DNA of 64,000 nucleotides from Ophioderma brevispina (GCA_023653785.1 JAMKCH010051382.1:62001-126000), one strand, 5' to 3'; counted from the stretch's first letter, positions 48,400-58,769 are shown. Notes: a model not told the origin generated them from the letters alone. A program made the numbers and translations.

Positions 48400-49060
48400 C
48401 CTCGCCAGCTCTGGTTCAGCTGCTGGCATGTCGCCCCCCCCCCCCTTCGCCTACTTCTCTGGAGAATCTTTTCCTATTCGAGGAAGAAAGCAGGGGGTCG
48501 CTGGAGGCCGTCAAGTCACTGAGGTTGACTGTGTGGCCATTGTCCGGCAGCGCTTCAAAGCGCAAGGTCTTTCTTGGAGCGCCTCATTGGCAGCCCACGG
48601 CGAACCTTCGACGCTTATTCCGAACATATTCTAAGCGTTTGGGGCCCTATTACGAATGGTGCTAATAAGTAGAGGACTCAACTCGATCCGTGATCGCGCC
48701 TCTTTAGGGCCGTCTCGACTTTTTACACGTAGGGTTTGCGATATTCGTACCGTCTCGTGAACCATTTCGTCCAGCTGCAATAGAGTACACCTGGCCATAT
48801 GGCTCTCTTAATCATATCCAAAAAGCTGGGGCCGTGGGCGCATTCGGTAGGAGCACGGCACCCAGCACTCGTGATATGTCATCCTATGGGCCTTTTCAGT
48901 GGGGTATCATTGGTGATATTGTGCCAGGCGTGTCTTTTGGGGATCTCTTCGAATTTTTTTTACTTTGACATACCTGAGAAACACAGGGAGCCGCAGCCTG
49001 AGGCCGTTTTTGCCACCACTTTTTTCTCTGGCGGCAAGAAACGAAGTCGTTAGGTGGACA
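48400..49060 (+). pseudogene. Tyrosine recombinase remnant (DIRS type)
   Basis: Fragments in several frames resemble a DIRS recombinase. 'LRLTVWPLSG' is near 48520. A HxxR-like 'AHSVR' is seen near 48839-48855 if one base is allowed for. 'GVSL..I' is followed by 'FFYFDIPEKHREPQPE' at about 48903-48995, where the family usually has ..STF..FYLRD with the catalytic Tyr. The catalytic box cannot be read in one frame, so this is a pseudogene. Confidence 0.5.
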
Positions 49061-49269
49061 TATAAGTATACATTCTGTGGTACCTGAGTTTATATTTAAT
49101 GTTCCTTGTAATCTAATGTATGGTTTTTCGCACAATCCTTTGTTTGGACTTTCCACGTACTATTTCCCACTTCACAGGTGGAGAACTTGCCTGCTGGTGG
49201 GTGTTTTTGTCCGATAGTATAATTCCTGTCGCAATCTAATGATCAAACCACCTCCTCCTGACTGCGTGC

Positions 49270-49690
49270 TAGTCTGTATGTAAATGCAATTTGTTATGAT
49301 CTACATCGAATCGAGGAACGAAGTTGTATTGGCAGACTTCAACAAACTAGTGTTTTAAATTGTCCCCTTCCATTATCGCAACTTGCTTTCCTTCTCCATG
49401 TCGATCCCGCCCACACAGGGGGCCCCCTGATTTGGTCAGAATAATGATTGAGGGTCCTAGGTTGTGGGATAGGACCTGATTGTGCTGTGGTCCGCGATGT
49501 GACGTGGGGTGGCCCATGATACTATCAACGGGATCAGAAACTCATTTAATATGTTGTATAAAGATTGAGTGAATTTGCTGTCCTGTCATCTCCCAAACAG
49601 ATTCATTTTGTTATAGATCTACATCGGAGAATGGAAAGCAAGCTTGTATATTGGAAGAAACAATAAAACAATTAGGTTTTGGTTTAAATT
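49270..49690 (+). repeat. Right terminal region of the DIRS-like element
   Basis: Two direct copies of 'tttgttat(a)gatctacatcg' with related flanks lie about 325 bases apart (49290 and 49610). Both are inverted relative to 42350-42425. The presence of both suggests the terminal repeat plus an internal complementary region, as in DIRS elements, or a partial duplication of the end. Confidence 0.55.
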
Positions 49691-49699
49691 CTCAAAGTA

Positions 49700-50360
49700 T
49701 ATACATTACCGCTGTTTTAGTGGTAACCATCACTATACACAGTAGTGTGGCGGCTTTCAACATAATTAATTGCGTCTACCATCAAAACCGACAAGTTGTT
49801 TCCCACAGTACTTGATATGGTGTATGTGCAGAGTGCCAGGCTCTCATATAAGTATCGAACAAATACCAGAATCGGAACAGCACCTTTTAAGCAAATGATG
49901 ACAAACTAAAATTTAGATTGCTTGGCTGCTACCTCTTCATCGCTTTTTGTAGGAATGTTGCCTCTGTTGATATTGAGTCAGAGAATACTTCAAAACTGAC
50001 CATTTTATCAATTATCATGTGGTAGTTGTATAGTGTTCTTATTTTTTGAAAGTGGGAAACTGTACCCATCCAATACCATGTAGATCTGGAATTTTTGAAG
50101 TTGCCCCTTGACTTTAAACAAGCCAGGAATGCCATTTTTAAATGTTGAAATCGATAAACACATTGGTAAGTGTTTTCACATACCCGTTTTTTTAACATCC
50201 TAATCACTTTATTGGTTTCTGTACAATCCAGTCCATCAAAAGCATCTTGTCCGGACAACTACAATCGGGAAATTCCTTGTTTTTATCCCCTGCTTGAAAA
50301 GCATAAGGGGATGAGCGATCAGTCAAGGCGGCGTCCGCTTCCAACAAATCTTGTGAACGA
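49700..50360. other. PRPF39 intron sequence, nothing recognised
   Basis: AT-rich sequence with a minus-strand open frame of about 109 codons (49929-50258) that has no domain and no splice framing. I do not support a gene. Confidence 0.45.
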
Positions 50361-50361
50361 G

Positions 50362-50670
50362 TTAACATGAGACCCATAAGGTTATGGTGATGTCCTGGTG
50401 GGTGGATCAGACTGCCAGCCCTTCCTCTGATTAGATTATGGCATGGCATATGCTATTAGGTACCTAATTTTCATAATTAATGATAATTTGGGGTACAATC
50501 TTGTTAACGCGATAACTGAGACCCATACGGGTTATGTGCATGTACTTGGGGGTGGGATCTTACGCCATCCCTGTCATCTGATTTTCGATATGGCATGTCC
50601 TATGCAAATTAGGTACCTAATTTGCATAATTATGATTAAGTTGGGGGTATTTTTGCCCAAAAACTTTTGA
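50362..50670 (+). repeat. ~150-bp tandem repeat, two units
   Basis: 'gagacccata...ggttatg' recurs about 150 bases apart (50369 and 50518), each followed by 'atggcatg..ctat' and 'taggtacctaatttt/gcataat'. It is related in style to the two-unit repeat at 51327-51545. Between them, 50670-51320 shows no gene; a short inverted repeat (ATATTGGATGATTTGA near 50708, reversed near 50845) is present. Confidence 0.65.
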
Positions 50671-51326
50671 ACAAACTATCTGAAGATCCATAAGTCCGAT
50701 TTTGGATATGATATTGGATGATTTGAGTACGTACAAGCAGTTTATCGGTCAAGCTATGAAGTTTTGAAAATATTGTGCAGTCGCGGAGCGACGAGGCAAT
50801 TTGTCAAACTCTAGCGAGACCGATAATTTCTTGTATCCTGCATAAAATCATCCAATATTATCATTATATTTTTTCAGAATCGACTTGAACCTGGCTTCAG
50901 GTTTAGAATAACTAGATCCTATACATTAGTGGAAAAGTATAAACCCACATTGGTAACTATCATATTTTTAATTTTCCACATGACCCCGGGAAGTATCAAA
51001 TAAATTGAACCAGATGACAACTAGGACCCAAAGAAATGAGCCGACAACACCAGGAACCATCCAAGAAAGAAAGGGAACCAGAAGACACAAGAACCACCCA
51101 CAAATTTCAAACAGTAGACAGCAAAACCCAAATAATGACACCCCCAAAGAAATGAACATCCCTAGACTACTTCAGCCAATTAGAAGCCTCCCAGAAAAAC
51201 CCTCATTTCCTGGTCTTTTAAAACTCATGTCTCATGGTCTCAAAACTCATGTCACTGTCTCGCAGGTCACATGGTGTTTTATATTGTACATTGCTGTGTA
51301 CAAAGTATATGATGGAAGTTCTGAAA

Positions 51327-51545
51327 ACATATGATGAAACTGGTGGAGTGGTGGGGATCATGTACTCTCGCGCCGATTAGGTTTGTGGCGCATGATATGC
51401 TAATTAAATGGCTAATTGGCATATTTATGGGCTAAAATTTGGGGTATTTTTCACCCAAAAAACTTGTTACAAACTATCTGAAATCCATAAGTCCGAGTTT
51501 GGATGAAACTTGGAGGGGTGGTGAATCATGTACTCTCGCGCTGAT
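51327..51545 (+). repeat. ~173-bp tandem repeat, one and a fraction units
   Basis: 'gatgaaac(t)tgg.gg..tggtg' followed by 'atcatgtactctcgcgc' occurs near 51331 and again near 51502. The second unit breaks into the G-rich tract that follows. Confidence 0.7.
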
Positions 51546-52330
51546 GAGGTTAAGGTGGGTTGTCCGGGTTTAAGGGGGTGTCCGGGTTATGGGGGCGGGT
51601 TCCGGGGTTTGAAAGGGGCGTTGTTGGGCTTAAGGGGGGTGGTCCGGGTTTAATGGGCGGTTTGTCCAGCTTTAAGCGGGGTTTGGGTTAAGGGGGATTG
51701 TGGGGTTTAAGGTGGTGGGTTGTCCGGGTTAGGGGGCTAAGGGTGTGTACTTAGGGGGTTTTTGGGTTTAAGGTGGTTGTCTGGGTTAAGGTGGGTTGTC
51801 GGGGTTTAAGGGGGGGGGGGTTTTTTGTCTGGGGCTTTAAGGGGGCTTGTTGTGGTTTAAGGTGGGTTGCACAAGTTTAAGGGGGGTTGTCCAGGTTTAA
51901 TGTTGGTTTAAGGCGGGTTTGGGGTGTAAGGGGTTTGTGGCACATAATAAGGACGTATTATGCATGAGCAGACGTGCACATCATGCATGCGCGTATGCGT
52001 GCATGTGGTATGCATGCGCGGACGTGCCCTGGGTTGTCGGGGTTTAAGGGGGGTTGCCTGGGCTTAAGGGGGATGTTGGTGGGTTTAAGGATGGGTTTGT
52101 ACGGGTTTATTTTTTTAAAGGGTTTTGTCCGGGTTTAAAGGGGGGTGTCTGGGTTTAAAGGGGGCTGGTGTGGTTTAAGGTGGGTTTGCACGAGTTTAAG
52201 GGGGGTTGTCCAGGTTTAGGGGGGTTGGGGTTTAAGGATGCGCTTACTGTGTATGCATGCGCAACACCTAGTGGACATGCGCGTATGCGTGCGCACGTGT
52301 GCGTATGCATGCGCGGACCTGCGCGGTAAA
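51546..52330 (+). repeat. G-rich tandem array with embedded alternating purine-pyrimidine DNA
   Basis: Dozens of irregular units of about 18-22 bp built on GGGTTTAAGGGGGGTTGTCC keep nearly all G on the + strand. Two inserts of ATGCATGCGCGTATGCGTGC-like sequence (about 51965-52025 and 52245-52315) alternate purine and pyrimidine. The array superficially resembles telomeric repeats but lacks the regular TTAGGG period. Intact runs of three or more G suit quadruplexes, and the inserts suit Z-DNA. Confidence 0.85.
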
Positions 52331-52689
52331 AAATAGAACTCACAAGGGTAAATGACATTTGCAGCTGATTATTTAAAAATTGGTAACCGCTCCCGCCAGG
52401 GGGTTAGCGGTGCGAGAACTCGATGTGTATTTTTCAACAAGGATACTGTACTTGGCTTATTTCAGGGCCGAGTTCAAGATGGTTTACATTGCAAGCCATT
52501 GGAATAATGGCAGTTGAGAGAGGGTAGTCTTTTGATAGCCCTAGTTCATCTTGTGTCACGTTAATTTTTCCAACTTTATAAAAAACTAATTTTAAGTAAG
52601 GGAGCTCATAGTCAGTGTAAGATTTTGTGGTCTGCAAGAATTGCATAAGACACATAGGGATTACTTGGTCGTGTGTCGGTAGTCCCAAA

Positions 52690-53000
52690 ATGTTAACCCT
52701 TAATATATTGCATGCCGATGAGTTCCGTAAGGGCACTGGAGTACTTGGTTGAAAGGAGGAGAGCGGGGGTGGGGGACATGTTGGTGAACGCAGTGACCTT
52801 GGACTAAGTGACCCTTGGCCGGTCAAAATGTTACAACCCTTAATATATTGCATGCTGTGTGATTTCCGTTAAGGGCTCCGAATTGATGTAACTTGGTGGA
52901 AAGGAAGGGGGCGTGTGTGGGGGTGACATGTTGGGATCTCATATGACCTTTGTGACCTAATGTGATCTTTGGCCCCATGCACAAAAAACGACGGCAGACG
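52690..53000 (+). repeat. ~145-bp tandem repeat, two units, with TGACCT words
   Basis: 'aatgtta(ca)accctta' followed by 'atatattgcatgc' occurs near 52690 and 52830, each followed by 'acttggt(g/t)gaaagga' and a G-rich stretch ending in gtgacct words. The end 'cgacggcagacgac' (about 52989) also terminates the block inside the DIRS-like element at about 46500, so both belong to one dispersed family. It lies about 110 bases before PRPF39 exon 5. Confidence 0.75.
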
Positions 53001-53111
53001 ACACTCGCAGTCCGGGGACTGTGATTGTTTTTTTTACAGAGTATTTGTCGTTGATTCATTTACAATATTGTATTGCAAGTAAAACTAAATGTTTCAATTT
53101 CTTCGCTGCAG

Positions 53112-53279
53112 AATGTACGAGCGTGCTGTTGATACGTGCGGTATCGAGTTCCGTTCAGACAAGCTCTGGGACGCGTACATCAAGTTTGAGACCGAGAATA
53201 AGGAGTGGCAGAGAGTTACCGCCATTTATGATAGACTCTTCACCATTCCAACTCAACTCTACAGTCACCACTTTGACAA
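53112..53279 (+). CDS. PRPF39: PRPF39 exon 5: HAT repeat
   Basis: The acceptor is TTTCTTCGCTGCAG and the donor is GACAA|GTAAGT. It encodes [20 protein letters not shown], then [20 protein letters not shown], then [16 protein letters not shown], matching the PRPF39 block FRSD.LW..YI..E...G....VTAIYDR...[10 protein letters not shown]. It begins with one base of a split codon and so needs a phase-2 upstream exon. Exon 4 ends in phase 1, leaving the junction out of frame by one base. It ends with two bases, completed by exon 6. Confidence 0.95.
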
Positions 53280-53853
53280 GTAAGTAGGATGTGAAATATA
53301 TCCGTTTGCTTAAACAAATTTTCGCCAGCTGTCGCTTATGCACTAACAGGATCCAAATTTATTTCTTTGTAAACAAACAAGTTAATTCATTTCACAATAA
53401 GAACAACAAAAGTGGTTCATCAAAATGTAAAATTACAAACCAATAGTAAAAATCTGCATCTTCTAGAAAAGGCAGTGAGAGAGGCTGAAATCGAGATATA
53501 CTACATACAGGATTTGTTAAAAAATACTGTTATTACAAAGAAACTTGTGTTTAGAAAATTGAGTGTCAGAAACAGGGTTCATAATAAGGAAAACCTTTGA
53601 GCCAAAAGCATGCAAAAGGTTGTTCAGGGACCTGAGCCCTTGACTTTACAATTTTGTATGCTAATATAGGCCCTTAAATCCTCTAAGATACAAACATAGT
53701 AAGAATGATCATGGGTGAAGTTTTCTCTTTACACTTTTTACATTAGGCATTTCACCCAAACTACTGAACCTACGGAAGACAGAAACTGTAAAAGTTAAAT
53801 AAATTTCAATTTGGGAAATTTACATTCAACAAGTTATTCATATCACCTTTCAG

Positions 53854-54064
53854 ATTTAAGGAGTTTGTACAAAAGCACCACCCCAAGGACATCATTTCCC
53901 TGGATGAGTTCATCAAATTCCGCCTTGAGGTGGTAGCTGAGAAAGGCCCTGTGGAGGAGACTGAGGGACCAATAGAAGGCGGTGATGGGGATGATGATGC
54001 CCCTCCCGGATGTGATGAGGCACCACCTGGTGTGGATGGACCCAACAAGGATGTAGAATCAAAG
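53854..54064 (+). CDS. PRPF39: PRPF39 exon 6: HAT repeat end and variable acidic linker
   Basis: The acceptor is ATATCACCTTTCAG and the donor is CAAAG|GTTGGT. It encodes FKEFVQKHHPKDIISLDEFI, then KFRLEVVAEKGPVEETEGPI, then an Asp/Gly/Pro-rich stretch (GGDGDDDAPPGCDEAPPG). The first part matches the RFKEH...(D)LL...(E/Q)F..LR.E block of PRPF39. The acidic Gly/Pro-rich insert corresponds to the variable linker between the N- and C-terminal HAT arrays. The phase is consistent on both sides. Confidence 0.93.
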
Positions 54065-54484
54065 GTTGGTATCATGATCTAATAAATTTGATTGTCCCTG
54101 CCAAAAGTTTTTTGGGAAGGGGACTTAACCCCTTTGGGCACAACTGTTTGAAAGTCTAATTTATTATGACAAAACCAGAATAAAACAAAAATTACCGCCG
54201 TCAACAAAGTTTTGACAAGTGATTTAGAATATTTAGTCCACTAACTACATTCTGTGTAAATTTTACACAATTTCTTTTCCACAGCTTTCTATGGAGAATT
54301 GGAATATAGAGGTTGCTATAACATACAAATCATGACCTTTGTAGGCCTATTATGGCAAGATTCCCACAATGGATTTTTCTGATTTTTACAGAGATATAGC
54401 TCTTGCATCAGTTGTCAAAATTGTGTTGCCACTGCTTAAAATTGTTACAAAAATAAGAGAAAATTTGTATGGAGTCAAATAGCT

Positions 54485-54725
54485 GAAATCTTAAATGACC
54501 ATTTTGGAAATTACACTGTTTTACAGCAAGGTTAACCCACTAACCTTGACGGATTTTGTTAATTTCCTAAATTAACATGGTATTACTAAGATCTTTTGAA
54601 CGAAGGTTTAAGAGGTGATTTTGTAATGTCACTGAGACAGAGACTGCCATAGTAAATGCACGTAGCAGTTCCCCAAATTACCGTTTGGAAATCCCCAATG
54701 CCCAAATTGAGCAGATCTTGTGGGT
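54485..54725 (+). repeat. Fragment of the 5 kb repeat family in a PRPF39 intron
   Basis: 'cactaaccttgacggatttt', 'aagatcttttgaacgaaggt', 'gactgccatagtaaatgcac' and 'aaatccccaatgcccaaatt' occur in the same order as at about 8340-8530. Only this short part of the roughly 5 kb unit is present. Confidence 0.75.
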
Positions 54726-55248
54726 TTGCATTTTGTGTCTTTGTAAGATAAAGCGATTGTCACATTTATAGAGTCGGGAGCGGGGGATTGCTTGCTTGTA
54801 AAGTAAAACAAATTTCAAAGAGAACAATTACATTCTGCAACATCTTTTTGCTCTGAATTCTTGTAGCCTGATCTTGGCTATAATTATAATGCAAATGTTT
54901 AAAACCAGTCTATCTTTGGAGCCATCGTACATGCTATATCCACAACATAAAGTTGGTTTTAACTGTTGAAATTCCCCTTTTAGACGGGTGGGAAATTTCC
55001 TAATGAAACTGCAAGCAGGAAGTACTTCATGAGGGCTAGCTACATTAGTGTTCTTTGTTAAGGTCAATCTCTGCTGAGGATGACATAATTTAGTACCAGA
55101 GCAATCGACATATCACCTCTGAGATGAACTTTAGAACTCTGGAAATTTGTGTAGCTGAGTGGAACAAACTGAACCTTCTTGGAATTCTAATTTAAGGCTT
55201 CTGTATCAAATATACAATGTTTTGAATACATTCCTTTCTGTTTCATAG

Positions 55249-55362
55249 CCAATCACGGATGAAGAAAACAAGGCCATCCAGCAGAAGATTATTGCCCTCC
55301 GTGAGACTGAGTACAAGAAGAACGAGCAGGAGGTTAGCAAGAGATGGGCGTTTGAAGAAGGG
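55249..55362 (+). CDS. PRPF39: PRPF39 exon 7: linker to C-terminal HAT array
   Basis: The acceptor is TTTCTGTTTCATAG and the donor is GAAGGG|GTGAGT. There are 38 codons in phase 0. It encodes PITDEENKAIQQKIIALRET followed by EYKKNEQEVSKRWAFEEG. The E..VSKRW.FEEG block is highly conserved in PRPF39. Confidence 0.95.
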
Positions 55363-56196
55363 GTGAGTAGCAAAATGGAGCTTTCAATGATTTTCCAGAA
55401 TTGTAAATGTGCTTTGATGACAATACCAATGCAAGTATGTATGTACATCAATGGGGGATCTACTGCTGGAATTTTGAAGCTGAAGGTGAATTAATGTTTT
55501 GGAACTCCAGAGCGGTAACATTTCATATGAAATAATGATAAATCCAGCCCCTGGATATCAAAGTTTCCTATCAGCTCTTATTTCTCTCTCTGGCGATCAA
55601 TCTGCCTACAAGCGTTCAGCTGCTTAGGATACTTGAATTTGATAGCCATTTTAAGAAATAAACTCTTTCAGATTTTCTCATAAAGTGGACAATAATTTTA
55701 CCTTTGTGTGCCATGCTCGTTTGTCCTTTTAAAGAGGATGAAGACGATTTGAATGGAATAGGGAGGGCAGGATGAAGTCCAACTCACCAGAACTAGTGTT
55801 TATGTGACAAACACAAGTCTGAAAACATCACTGGTCTGGTCTGTTCCAAGACTGCACAACAAGATCCTCATCTTTGTATTCTTTGTGTATTGTATTACAA
55901 TGGCATGCATCACAAGCCTGTTGGAAGCCAGTTAATAGTATTGCCAACAAAGCCAATTTCACAAATTTTGTAAACGTAAGTCTCGTTGCTTTAGATTGTG
56001 GTCTCAACCTCCCATTTGCGCAGTGAGCACCATTTTGGCACTGACGAGATTCAAATCTGTGGGAATTATGTATACTAGATGTTTTCGTGGATGACTGGGA
56101 AGCAGTCTCCTTTCTCCAGCAACTTGACAACCAAAATGGCACTGTTAGCAGTCTGGATTTTATTTGCGTCATTTGTCTGTTCTATAATTTATACAG

Positions 56197-56361
56197 ATTC
56201 GCAGACCTTATTTCCATGCCAAAGCCCTTGAGAAAGGCCAGCTCAAAAACTGGAAGGAGTATCTCGACTTTGAGATTACCAATGGTACCCATGAACGAGT
56301 TGTGGTATTGTTTGAGAGATGCTTGATTGCTTGTGCCCTCTATGAGGATTACTGGATCAAG
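56197..56361 (+). CDS. PRPF39: PRPF39 exon 8: HAT repeat
   Basis: The acceptor is ATAATTTATACAG and the donor is TCAAG|GTAGGA. There are 55 codons in phase 0. It encodes [20 protein letters not shown], then [20 protein letters not shown], then [15 protein letters not shown]. This is the strongest single identification of PRPF39 in the window ([34 protein letters not shown]). Confidence 0.97.
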
Positions 56362-56652
56362 GTAGGAAAATAGATGTTTATTGAATTTTTGCCACCATAA
56401 TTATATTGATAAACTATTTTATAAACCCTTGTGATCTACAACCTTGCTTTCTAATGGGCTTTATTACATGATATAACCTTGATTAACTAATCAGAATAGA
56501 CTTAAAATTCTTGTGTTGTATGTACTTAAGCTTTTCTTATGACATTTGTGATTGACTAAACACCCTAACCCTTTAACCTCTATGGTCAATGTACCTGCCC
56601 GGGACAGGGAATCTATAAGTTATAACTTGCAGTATTTTATGTTTGTTAATAG

Positions 56653-56779
56653 TATGCCAAGTACATGGAATCACATAGCAAGGAGGAAGTAAGCACGATA
56701 TATAGAAGAGCCTGTACAATTCACCTGATGAAGAAACCCAACATTCATCTGCACTGGGCTGCATTTGAAGAGGAACAGG
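56653..56779 (+). CDS. PRPF39: PRPF39 exon 9: HAT repeat
   Basis: The acceptor is TTGTTAATAG and the donor is GAACAG G|GTAAGC. It encodes YAKYMESHSKEEVSTIYRRA followed by CTIHLMKKPNIHLHWAAFEE. It matches the YAKYME.HS.E.V...(F/Y)..ACTIHL.KKP..H..WAAFEE(Q/E)QG block. It ends in phase 1, and the split Gly is completed by exon 10. Confidence 0.95.
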
Positions 56780-57421
56780 GTAAGCAGATAGTTCAGAGGG
56801 AGTAGGTTTACTACTCATCATGGCTTCCAGCATATAGGGTTATTTATAGATGAGGTGACATCAATGTTTAGCACCTGGTCAACTGATACGTTAGAGGTGC
56901 GAAGAATATGCCCATGGATACAGTTACAGGATTCAATAGCCTTATCACATCTGATTGAGCGCGAATTTAAAAGCACAAGCCCTGCAGGTGCTCACGCATA
57001 CTGCCGGGCAGTGCTCTGTTTGTTGCCCTGCGTTGACGTCACATGTCACCTCATCTATACTATAGATGCAAAATGGTTTTCTAGCTTCTAAAAGGTTCTG
57101 CAGGTTTATTTACAAAGAGTCACTAAAATGTGCAAAGGTTTTTTCACAAAATTATTGACTGTTGAATAATATTAATATTAAGGTTTGTATTGGCCCATCG
57201 GATGAGTTATGCTTCATGTAGATGTGATAACTTGCAATTCCAAATCAAGCTGGATCATGAAATTTTAACCTTAAACATTTTAGCACCCATCCTGTGTGTA
57301 CAGTCAGTGGAAGGTGATGCTTGACCGATGTTACTGGAAACCAGTGGTGGTGGTATTCTGTTTTCTCTTAGCCCGTTTTGGTTTAAATTAACTTTGCTCT
57401 ATCTCCCCAATCTACCTGTAG

Positions 57422-57630
57422 GTAACATTGACACGGCCAGAGAAGTCTTAGCTAAGCTGGAGGAAAACCTGCCCAACTTAGTGATGGTCACCCTGGAACG
57501 CATCAACCTTGAACGTCGACATGGCAACACTGACAATGTTATGAAGTTGTACGAGGATCACATCAAAGACGCCACCAACGAGAAGGTCAGCTCGTTCTAC
57601 TCCATTAGATTAGCCAGGTATCTGTGTAAG
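57422..57630 (+). CDS. PRPF39: PRPF39 exon 10: HAT repeats
   Basis: The acceptor is CAATCTACCTGTAG and the donor is TGTAAG|GTAAGT. It encodes GNIDTAREVLAKLEENLPNL, then VMVTLERINLERRHGNTDNV, then a segment ending SSFYSIRLARYLCK. It matches the GNI..AR..L...E.......V.L.R..LERRHGN...........A......SSFY...LAR.L.K pattern of PRPF39. Phase-consistent on both sides. Confidence 0.95.
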
Positions 57631-57691
57631 GTAAGTCAACAATAATTGCAAATAATTAAGCCTGTATGAATTAAATGAAGATGTCTATTTA

Positions 57692-57862
57692 CAGGCATGA
57701 AAATCTTCAGTTTAAAAAAACTGAATTCAGTTTTTTTTTGCCTGAATTTATGCATTTTCATTTATTCTCAGCCTGTTTTTGGGTATTTTGGCTGGATTTT
57801 ACACATTTTTTCAGTTTTTCCCCCGGTTTCAGTTTTTTCCCGAAAGTTCATTCTCATGCCTG
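57692..57862. mobile_element. hAT-like MITE (CAGGCATGARAAT termini)
   Basis: CAGGCATGAAAAT at 57692-57704 pairs with the right end at 57850-57862, whose inward reading is CAGGCATGAGAAT (12 of 13). The flanking direct repeat is TATTTA (57686-57691 and 57863-57868), shorter than the 8 bases expected for hAT and possibly decayed. The interior repeats CAGTTTTTT and GAATTCAG words. It lies just after PRPF39 exon 10. Confidence 0.7.
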
Positions 57863-58161
57863 TATTTAATTTCAGTTTAGTTTGTTGACATACTGAGTCT
57901 CTTGTAGATTAATCACATGTGAGTAATGAAAAAAGGGAGTGTTGATGTGGGATGGAGAAAAATGCATATTTCCTCTTCTACTTATGGCCATGTATATGCA
58001 AGGAGATCATGCTTAAAGTATTGTGGTATTTCAATAATAGTGCACAAATACCCGTATTGCCACTTTTCTGTAATACAATCGGGAATTGAGTTTGCTCTCT
58101 TGAGAGTGACGGTTTGTTCTCTTTGAGAGTGACAGTCGGAATAGGTGGATGAGATCCCAAC

Positions 58162-58397
58162 CAGCGTTCGAAGTAGTGGTTGTCTGTTCGCCCGGGACAA
58201 CCAAATTGAGTGCCGGACAACCAAAAATGATACCACAGTTGTCCGGCGGACAACCATAAAATCTAGAGCCAAAGTCACTTTTGATACAATGCAAGTTGTT
58301 TCAAAATACGGACAACCAACAGTTTTGGCAGACAACCAAAAATTGCAACCTGGTTGTCCATGGGACAACCACACTTTTTTCCTTAATTCGGACGCTG
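58162..58397. mobile_element. hAT-like MITE with perfect 8-bp target duplication
   Basis: ATCCCAAC is duplicated exactly at 58154-58161 and 58398-58405. The termini are CAGCGTTCGAA and, read inward from the right, CAGCGTCCGAA (10 of 11). GACAACC occurs six times on the + strand and twice on the - strand inside, a dense set of internal repeats suited to transposase or host-factor binding. Open frames crossing it on both strands are artefacts of this repetition. It is a young-looking insertion in the PRPF39 intron between exons 10 and 11. Confidence 0.9.
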
Positions 58398-58769
58398 ATC
58401 CCAACTATCTTGGTGTAAATCAGCCATCAGGCGTTATGCACATTAGTCGGAGGAATGTTCTGGGTTTACATAGAATACCTTGTTGAACAGATCGCTGAGG
58501 ATGGCTCAAACATTACAAATTTATGGCCCTCTCAAAATTGTCTTTTGCATCGTGCGACCTCTTGGATTGTGACCCCCACCCCTAAATTTCTGAATGCTAC
58601 TATGGGAAAATGAAACAAGATACGGTGCTCAAAATTTCATGATTTTTCATTTCTCATCAGTATCTATCATAACACCGAAATAAAACAAATCCATGAAATG
58701 CTTGAACATTAACATGGAATAGCCCACGTTTTAATCTTATTAGTGGTTTTGAAGCTTGCAAAGTTATTT

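Larger units (their letters stand above)
42150..49690 (+). mobile_element. Decayed DIRS-like tyrosine-recombinase retrotransposon
   Basis: The element carries, in + orientation, remnants of a gag-like region (about 43590-45030), RT (46840-47430), RNase H (47640-47900), a 'DLFAS' linker segment (48090-48260) and a tyrosine recombinase (48400-49060). This order is typical of DIRS elements. The ends contain inverted sequences: about 42350-42425 ('cgatgtagatcataacaaat') is inverted at about 49584-49650 and again at about 49280-49330. All reading frames are broken by indels. A 1.5-kb block of simple repeats (45040-46560) interrupts it between gag-like and RT parts. It lies in the intron between PRPF39 exons 4 and 5, same strand. 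Outer limits are approximate. Confidence 0.8.

Noticed and set aside
51546..52240. Interstitial telomere
   Set aside because: The G-rich units are irregular (about 18-22 bp, GGGTTTAAGG-based) and lack a TTAGGG period.
58145..58486. Overlapping open frames of 113 and 140 codons on opposite strands
   Set aside because: They run across the 58162-58397 MITE and its GACAACC repeats and extend into intron on both sides; not conserved coding sequence.
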